From an uncultured Arachnia sp. (GTDB taxonomy: Bacteria > Actinomycetota > Actinomycetes > Propionibacteriales > Propionibacteriaceae): 64,000 nt of DNA. The DNA lies in contig CANMNB010000005.1 of NCBI GenBank assembly GCA_947499145.1, positions 310,001 to 374,000 on the forward strand, read 5' to 3'. A model generated the notes under the pieces. That model worked only from the letters and a program-made list of their open reading frames with translations. It searched no databases and was not told where the DNA came from. Positions 58,936 to 64,000 of the stretch are shown here, piece by piece; the first letter of the stretch is position 1; the number at the start of each line of letters is the position of its first letter. The translations under genes and the position numbers were made by a program.

Positions 58936-60141
58936 GTGGGCGTGAGGGACCGGATTCGGGCCACGGGGCTGCCCCGGACGACGTGGGTGCTCGCCATGGC
59001 TGGCCTGCTCGTCGCCGTCGGGTTCGGCGTGCTCATCCCCGTCCTCACCCCGTTCGCCCGCACCTTCGGCGCCACCACGTTCCAGCTGGGCCTGGTGGTG
59101 AGCATGTTCGCCGCGATGCGGCTGGTCACCAGCCCGTTCGCGGGGCGGATCGGTCGGTTGATCGGAGAACGCAACGCCATCACCATCGGCATGCTCATCG
59201 TGGCGGCTTCCTCCGTCGCCACGGCCCTGGCCCCCAACCTGGCAGCCATGCTCGCCGCCCGGAGCTTCGGGGGCATCGGCTCCGCCATCTTCACGATCTC
59301 CGCCATCAGCCTGCTCCTGGCCACCGCACCGGAACACCTGCGTGGCCGCGCTTCCGGTCTCTACCAGGGCGGCTTCCTGCTCGGCAACATGACCGGCCCG
59401 GCCCTCGGCGGCATCCTGGCCGGCATCTCAATCCAGGCACCGTTCTATTTCTACGCGGCGATGCTCGTGATCGCTGCGGGCTTCACGCTGTTCATGCTGC
59501 CGGCCCGAGTGCGTCCGGCTGCGACGACGGCCAAGCGCACTCCGCGTCCGTTCTCCGCCGTCATTCGCGACATCCGTTACCAGGCGGCACTCACGCTTGC
59601 GCTCGGTCAGGGCTGGCAGTCCTTCGGCGTGCGCAACGCGCTCGTGCCGGTGTTCGTGACGGAGGCGCTCCTGCTGGACACGTCGTGGACCGGTGTCGCC
59701 TTCGCCGTCGCGGCGGTGGCCCAGACCGCGGCCCTGATGCCCGCCGGCAACGCCACCGACCGCCTGGGCCGCAAGCCCGTCATGGTCGCCGCCGGGCTGC
59801 TCTGCGGCATCGCGACCATCGCCATGCCGTTCTCCCCCAACATCTGGGTCCTGATGATCGCCCTGAGCATCTTCGGGTTCGGCGCCGCCATGCAGGGGAC
59901 CGCCCCGACGGCGGCGGTCGGCGATGCGACGGGAGGGCGCGGCGGCACACCCGTGGCGGTGTTCTCGATGATGACCGACGTCGGCTCGATCGTCGGCCCG
60001 CTGGTGGCGGGCGCCATCGTCGACGTGTGGTCCTTCCAGTCGGCGTTCGCCGTCGGTGGCGTCATCCTGTTGCTGGGTGCCGCCCACGCGATGCTGATCC
60101 CCCGGTCGCTGGACCGGGAGTTCATCGACAAGAAGCGCTGA
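58936..60141 (+). CDS. MFS transporter
   Basis: A 401-aa major facilitator with about 12 membrane segments. Family signatures: the loop 2-3 motif GRIGRLIGERNAITIG, LLATAPEHLRGRASGLYQGGFLLGNMTGPALGGIL, and NATDRLGRKPVMVAAGLL between the second-half helices. It resembles multidrug/sugar-type proton antiporters; the substrate is open. The GTG start at 58936 is chosen because AAGGAG lies 6 nt upstream. It diverges from the VanW gene and nearly touches sppA (converging). Confidence 0.85.
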   Translation: MGVRDRIRATGLPRTTWVLAMAGLLVAVGFGVLIPVLTPFARTFGATTFQLGLVVSMFAAMRLVTSPFAGRIGRLIGERNAITIGMLIVAASSVATALAPNLAAMLAARSFGGIGSAIFTISAISLLLATAPEHLRGRASGLYQGGFLLGNMTGPALGGILAGISIQAPFYFYAAMLVIAAGFTLFMLPARVRPAATTAKRTPRPFSAVIRDIRYQAALTLALGQGWQSFGVRNALVPVFVTEALLLDTSWTGVAFAVAAVAQTAALMPAGNATDRLGRKPVMVAAGLLCGIATIAMPFSPNIWVLMIALSIFGFGAAMQGTAPTAAVGDATGGRGGTPVAVFSMMTDVGSIVGPLVAGAIVDVWSFQSAFAVGGVILLLGAAHAMLIPRSLDREFIDKKR

Positions 60142-60144
60142 GGA

Positions 60145-61830
60145 TCAGGAGACGTCGATCCGCCAGGGGAGGCTGACCGGGCCGAAGACCGGCACACCGA
60201 CGAGCGCACCCGCCCGCTGAAGCAGGTCGTCGACGCCGACCGGTCGGGTGGCACCCACGCTCGACTTCGACTCGCTGGAGGTGGCGGGCAGCAGCCTGTC
60301 CACCAAGCCCGAATGCCCCACCTTCGTCACCTCGACGTCGTCAACGTCCAGAGCCGCCAGGTCGCACACCCGCTCGAGGGCCTGCTTCCACCCGCCGAGG
60401 TGGTCGACCAGTCCTCGATCCTTCGCGTCGGCGCCGGTCCAGACACGGCCCCGCGCCAGCGGCTCCAGCTCCTCGATCGCCATGCCGCGGTCCTCGGCCG
60501 CGAGCCGGGTGAAGTCGGCGTAGATGCGATCGAGCGCCTCGTCGAGCTTGCGCCAGTCCTCCTCGCTGAAGTGCGTGGCGCTGGACAGCATGCCCGCGCG
60601 GGCACCAATGCGGATGCTCTCGCGCTTGAGGTCGAGCTTGTCGTAGAGGCGGGAGGTGACGAACTTGCCTGCGACGACGCCGATGGATCCCGTCAGGGTG
60701 GTGGGCTGCGCGACGATCTCGTCGGCCCCCATCGCGGCGTAGTACCCGCCGGATGCGGCGACCGAGCCCATGCGCGCCACGACCGGCCGCCCGCTCTCGC
60801 GGACCCGCAGCACGCTGCGCCGGATGAAGTCCGAGGCGACGGCGGACCCACCGGGGCTCTCGACGTCCAGGATGACAGCCTTGACCCGGTCGTCCCGCAT
60901 CGCCGCCCTGAGGTGCTCGTCCACCACGTCGGCGCCGGCGCTCTCCGCGCCATTCAGCGAGGGGGTGCCCCGCCCCGTCGTGATGGGACCCCGCAGGGAC
61001 ACCTGGGCGATGCGCGGCCGCTTCCGGCGGATGTCCGTGAGCGTCGGGCGTTGCTGCCAGCGCGAGACGAAGCGGAGGTGCTCGGGCGTCGTCTCCCACT
61101 TCTCGAGACAGGCCGCGTACACCTCGTCCCGGTAGCCGAGTTGGTCCACCAGCCCCAGCTCGAGGGCGCGCGCGGCGGGCAGCGGTGAGTCGTTGACGGC
61201 GTCCCAGACCTGCTGCACCTCGAGCCCCCGGCGGGAGGCGATGGTGGCGACGGCGTCGTCGACGATCGACTGGCCGATCCGGGTCATCATCTCCCGGTTG
61301 GCCTCCGTGACGTCCTCGGCGGCGAACTGGTCGCCGGCCGTCTTGTACTCCTTGCGCTGGCCGAACTCGGGCTCGACGCCCGCCTTGTTCAGCATGCCCT
61401 TCAGCAGGGTGATCGTAACCTCGACCCCGCCGATCCCCACCTCGCCCGTCGGCTGCAGCCAGATCTGGTCCGCGGCGGTGGCGAGCTTGTAGATCCCCAG
61501 CGAGTTCGCGAACTCACCGAACGACGCGCTCCACGCCACGACGGGCTTGTGCTGTGCGAACTCGCCGATGAGTTGGCCGATCTCGTCAAGGACCGCCATC
61601 GGCTGGCCCGACTCGGCGGCATGGACGATCATCCCGCGGACGTTCTCGTCGCCGGCGGCACGGTGCAGGTTCCGTCGGATGACGGCCATCGTCGTTGCGT
61701 TGATGGCCTGCAGCGCCTGGAGAGGGTTGCTGGGGCGGGTCTCCAGCACGCCCCGCGCCAGGTCCAGTTCAAGGACCACGGGGTGAGGGGCAGGGGACGG
61801 CAGTGAGCTCAGGATGTCGAGGATCCGCAT
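60145..61830 (-). CDS. sppA: Signal peptide peptidase SppA, 67K type
   Basis: A 561-aa serine protease with two tandem S49 domains, like E. coli SppA. The general-base lysine is in EFGQRKEYKTAGDQFAAE in the N-terminal half, and the nucleophile serine in ARMGSVAASGGYYAAMGADEIVAQP in the C-terminal half. Unlike E. coli, no N-terminal membrane anchor is seen (MRILDILSSLPSPAPHPVV), so membrane attachment is uncertain. TACGGT (61842-61837) ends 6 nt before the ATG. It converges with the MFS gene. Confidence 0.9.
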   Translation of the reverse strand: MRILDILSSLPSPAPHPVVLELDLARGVLETRPSNPLQALQAINATTMAVIRRNLHRAAGDENVRGMIVHAAESGQPMAVLDEIGQLIGEFAQHKPVVAWSASFGEFANSLGIYKLATAADQIWLQPTGEVGIGGVEVTITLLKGMLNKAGVEPEFGQRKEYKTAGDQFAAEDVTEANREMMTRIGQSIVDDAVATIASRRGLEVQQVWDAVNDSPLPAARALELGLVDQLGYRDEVYAACLEKWETTPEHLRFVSRWQQRPTLTDIRRKRPRIAQVSLRGPITTGRGTPSLNGAESAGADVVDEHLRAAMRDDRVKAVILDVESPGGSAVASDFIRRSVLRVRESGRPVVARMGSVAASGGYYAAMGADEIVAQPTTLTGSIGVVAGKFVTSRLYDKLDLKRESIRIGARAGMLSSATHFSEEDWRKLDEALDRIYADFTRLAAEDRGMAIEELEPLARGRVWTGADAKDRGLVDHLGGWKQALERVCDLAALDVDDVEVTKVGHSGLVDRLLPATSSESKSSVGATRPVGVDDLLQRAGALVGVPVFGPVSLPWRIDVS

Positions 61831-61870
61831 CCCACCACCGTACCCGCTGCCCCGTCACGGGCACGGGCGC

Positions 61871-63925
61871 TCAGAGCAGCGCAGCCGCCACCTTGGCGAC
61901 GTTCTCGCCCGTGAAGCCGAACTCCTCGAAGCACTTCTCACCGGAGGCGGAGGCACCGAAGTGCTCGATGGACACCGACGCGCCCCGGGCCCCGACGTAC
62001 TTCGACCAGCCCATCTCGATGCCGGCCTCGACGCTCACCCGAGCGGTGACACCGGACGGCAGCACGGACTCCTTGTAGTCGTCGTCCATGGCGTCGAACC
62101 ACTCCTGGCAGGGCATCGACACCACGCGGGTGGGGATGCCATCGGCCTCGAGCTTGTCCTGCGCGTCGAGCGCCACGGAGACCTCGGAGCCGGAGGCGAT
62201 GAGGATCACCTTGGCGTCCCCGGAGGCCTCGCTGAGCACGTAGGCGCCGTTGGCGACGCCGTCGGCGGAGGCGTAGCGGTCGCCGCGTGCGATGGTCGGC
62301 AGGTCCTGGCGCGAGAGCACCAACCCGGCGGGGTTGCTGGTCCGGCGCAGGATCTCGCCCCACGCCACTGACGTCTCGTTGGCGTCGGCCGGCCGGACGA
62401 CGTCGAGGTTCGGGATGGCCCGCAGCGCAGCCAGGTGCTCGATCGGCTGGTGGGTGGGTCCGTCCTCGCCGACACCGACGGAGTCGTGGGTCCAGACGAA
62501 CACGCTCGGGACGCCCATGATGGCGGCCAGGCGCACGGCCGGACGCATGTAGTCGGAGAAGACCATGAAGGTGCCGCCGTAGGGGCGGGTCAGGCCGGAC
62601 AGCGCGATGCCGTTGACGATGCCGCCCATGGCGTGCTCGCGGATGCCGAAGTGCAGGGTGCGGCCGTACTTGTGGCCCTGCCAGTCGTGGGTCTGGCGCG
62701 ATTCCGGCAGGAAGCTCGGCTCACCCTTCATCGTCGTGTTGTTGGAACCGGCCAGGTCGGCGGATCCACCCCACAGCTCGGGAAGCTGCGACGCGAGTGC
62801 GGAGAGCACCTCGCCGGAGGCCTTGCGGGTGGACATCTTGCCCTCGTCGAAGACGGGCAGGCTCAGGTCCTCGGGCAGCTTGTGGTCACGCACCCGCTGG
62901 AGCAGCGCTGCGCGCTCAGGGTTGGCGTCCTGCCATGCCTGGAACTTCTCGTCCCATGCCTGGCGTGCGGCCTTCCCGCGCTCCGCCGCGTTCCGGCGGG
63001 CGTGGGCGACGGCGTCCTCGTCGACCGCGAAGGGCTCCTGCGGGAAGCCGAGGCGCTCCTTGAGCGCGGCGATCTCGTCGCCGCCGATCTTGGAGCCGTG
63101 GACGGAGTGGTCGCCGGCCTTGTTCGGCAGCGGCCAGCCGATGACGGTGGTCAGCCTGATGAACGACGGCTTGTCGGTGACCTGCTTGGCCTCCTCGATG
63201 GCCGCGGCCAGCGCGTCGAGGTCCTCGTGGTACTCGGTGCCGCCGTTGGTCCAGTCGACGTGGACGACGTGCCAGCCGTAGGCCTCGTAGCGAGCGGAGA
63301 CGTCCTCGGTGAAGGAGATCTTGGTTTCGCCCTCGATGGTGATCCGGTTGTCGTCGTAGATGAGGACGAGGTTGCCGAGGTTCTGGGTGCCGGCCAGCGA
63401 CGAGGCCTCGCTCGAGATGCCCTCCTGCAAACAGCCATCGCCGGCGATGCAGTAGACGTAACGGTCGAACGGGGACTCGCCCGCGGGGGCGTCCGGGTCG
63501 AAGAGCCCACGCTCGCGGCGGGCGGCCATGGCCATGCCGACGGCGTTGGAGACGCCCGCGCCGAGGGGACCGGTGGTGCACTCGACGAACTTGGTGTGGT
63601 GGTACTCGGGGTGGCCGGGGGTTTTGGAGCCCCAGGTGCGCAGGGCCTTGAGGTCGTCGAGCCCGAGGTCGCAGCCGGCGAGGTAGAGCTGGGTGTACTG
63701 CGTCAGCGAGGCGTGGCCCGCGGAGAGCACGAAGCGGTCCCGGCCGAGCCACTGGTCGTCGGTCGGGTCGAGGTTCATGACCTTCTGGTAGAGCAGGTAC
63801 GCGGCGGGGGCCAGGGACACGGGCGTCCCGGGGTGGCCGTTGCCGACCTTCTCCACGGCGTCCACGGCCAGGATGCGGGCGGTGTCAACGGCGCGCGAAT
63901 CGAGTTCGTTCCACTCAACAGTCAC
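61871..63925 (-). CDS. tkt: Transketolase
   Basis: A 684-aa thiamine diphosphate enzyme of the pentose phosphate pathway. Signatures: AVEKVGNGHPGTPVSLAPAAYLLYQ, the TPP site segment CIAGDGCLQEGISSEASSLAGTQNLGNLVLIYDDNRITIEG (GDG-x-NN-type motif), the pyrimidine domain HDSVGVGEDGPTHQPIEHLAALRA, and a C-terminal transketolase domain. The start at 63925 (GTG) has AGAAGGA 8 nt upstream. Its promoter is probably TAGGCT (63981-63976). The glyceraldehyde-3-phosphate made by KdgA can feed into this pathway. Upstream sequence leaves the window. Confidence 0.96.
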   Translation of the reverse strand: MTVEWNELDSRAVDTARILAVDAVEKVGNGHPGTPVSLAPAAYLLYQKVMNLDPTDDQWLGRDRFVLSAGHASLTQYTQLYLAGCDLGLDDLKALRTWGSKTPGHPEYHHTKFVECTTGPLGAGVSNAVGMAMAARRERGLFDPDAPAGESPFDRYVYCIAGDGCLQEGISSEASSLAGTQNLGNLVLIYDDNRITIEGETKISFTEDVSARYEAYGWHVVHVDWTNGGTEYHEDLDALAAAIEEAKQVTDKPSFIRLTTVIGWPLPNKAGDHSVHGSKIGGDEIAALKERLGFPQEPFAVDEDAVAHARRNAAERGKAARQAWDEKFQAWQDANPERAALLQRVRDHKLPEDLSLPVFDEGKMSTRKASGEVLSALASQLPELWGGSADLAGSNNTTMKGEPSFLPESRQTHDWQGHKYGRTLHFGIREHAMGGIVNGIALSGLTRPYGGTFMVFSDYMRPAVRLAAIMGVPSVFVWTHDSVGVGEDGPTHQPIEHLAALRAIPNLDVVRPADANETSVAWGEILRRTSNPAGLVLSRQDLPTIARGDRYASADGVANGAYVLSEASGDAKVILIASGSEVSVALDAQDKLEADGIPTRVVSMPCQEWFDAMDDDYKESVLPSGVTARVSVEAGIEMGWSKYVGARGASVSIEHFGASASGEKCFEEFGFTGENVAKVAAALL

Positions 63926-63975
63926 GGTGCGATTCCTTCTCATCGGTTGGTGGGCGGCCACGCCCAGTTCTTGTC

Positions 63976-63981
63976 AGCCTA
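63976..63981 (-). promoter_or_regulatory. Candidate -10 box of transketolase
   Basis: TAGGCT on the minus strand about 50 nt before the GTG start. The gene has a true ribosome site, so this transcript would carry a leader. Confidence 0.35.
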
Positions 63982-64000
63982 TTGCAGGGGTGGTGCCGAC

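Noticed and set aside
1-64000. CRISPR arrays, prophage, rRNA or tRNA genes
   Set aside because: No regularly spaced repeats, phage structural genes or recognisable tRNA/rRNA sequence were seen; nearly all gaps are under 180 bp.

Overview
The window is very GC-rich, densely packed DNA from an actinobacterium. Supporting evidence: glnE beside a GlnA2-type glutamine synthetase; a sigE / anti-sigma / tatB / mrp block with a neighbouring O-methyltransferase; divergent glgC and GT4 glycogen synthase beside DUF3117; actinobacterial-type dapD; DUF2510 proteins; and many start codons about 7 nt after a TANNNT box, as in leaderless transcripts. The mix fits a Propionibacteriaceae-like organism, but the genus cannot be fixed from sequence alone. 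I see no tRNA, rRNA, phage, IS element or CRISPR array.

Layout. 1-3445: sugar genes, namely a GH67 alpha-glucuronidase cut by the left edge, a divergent LacI regulator and a CE7 acetyl esterase, suggesting use of acetylated glucuronoxylan fragments. 3442-5503: an FMN riboswitch controlling a permease and a lipoprotein, a RibXY-like flavin importer without its own ATPase. 5523-11017: glnE, an SCP2-like protein, an EcsC protein and glnA2. 11035-24548: a uronic acid catabolic island with a DeoR/LacI hybrid regulator, heparinase II/III-like lyase, DUF2264 (GH154-like) protein, sugar ABC importer (binding protein and two permeases), YesL, GH88 unsaturated glucuronyl hydrolase, KduD, KduI, KdgA and KdgK. 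Together these take imported unsaturated uronate oligosaccharides to pyruvate and glyceraldehyde-3-phosphate.

24577-44212 is mostly core genome: two tandem DUF2510 membrane proteins, map, the RNase P RNA, an RNB-family RNase, a zinc-ribbon coiled-coil protein, aminopeptidase P, an alpha/beta hydrolase, a methyltransferase, a stress-type membrane protein, an MgtE-like CBS protein, DUF1003, mrp, a GNAT, tatB, a fused anti-sigma/MucB protein, sigE, dapA, an O-methyltransferase, glgC, the GT4 glycogen synthase and DUF3117. 44184-46420 continues with a DivIVA-like protein, a LOG-family protein and dapE.

46421-47599 stands out: an AbiEi/DUF559-type putative nuclease lies between two almost identical 42-nt hairpin repeats. 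47600-53815 is a fatty-acid block (acyl-CoA oxidase, TetR, thiolase, FabG4-like reductase, MaoC dehydratase). 53834-57013 holds dapD, a lysozyme-like membrane protein, dapC and fdxA. 57055-64000 holds a VanW protein, an MFS exporter, SppA and transketolase. Lysine/diaminopimelate genes (dapA, dapE, dapD, dapC) are spread over three places.
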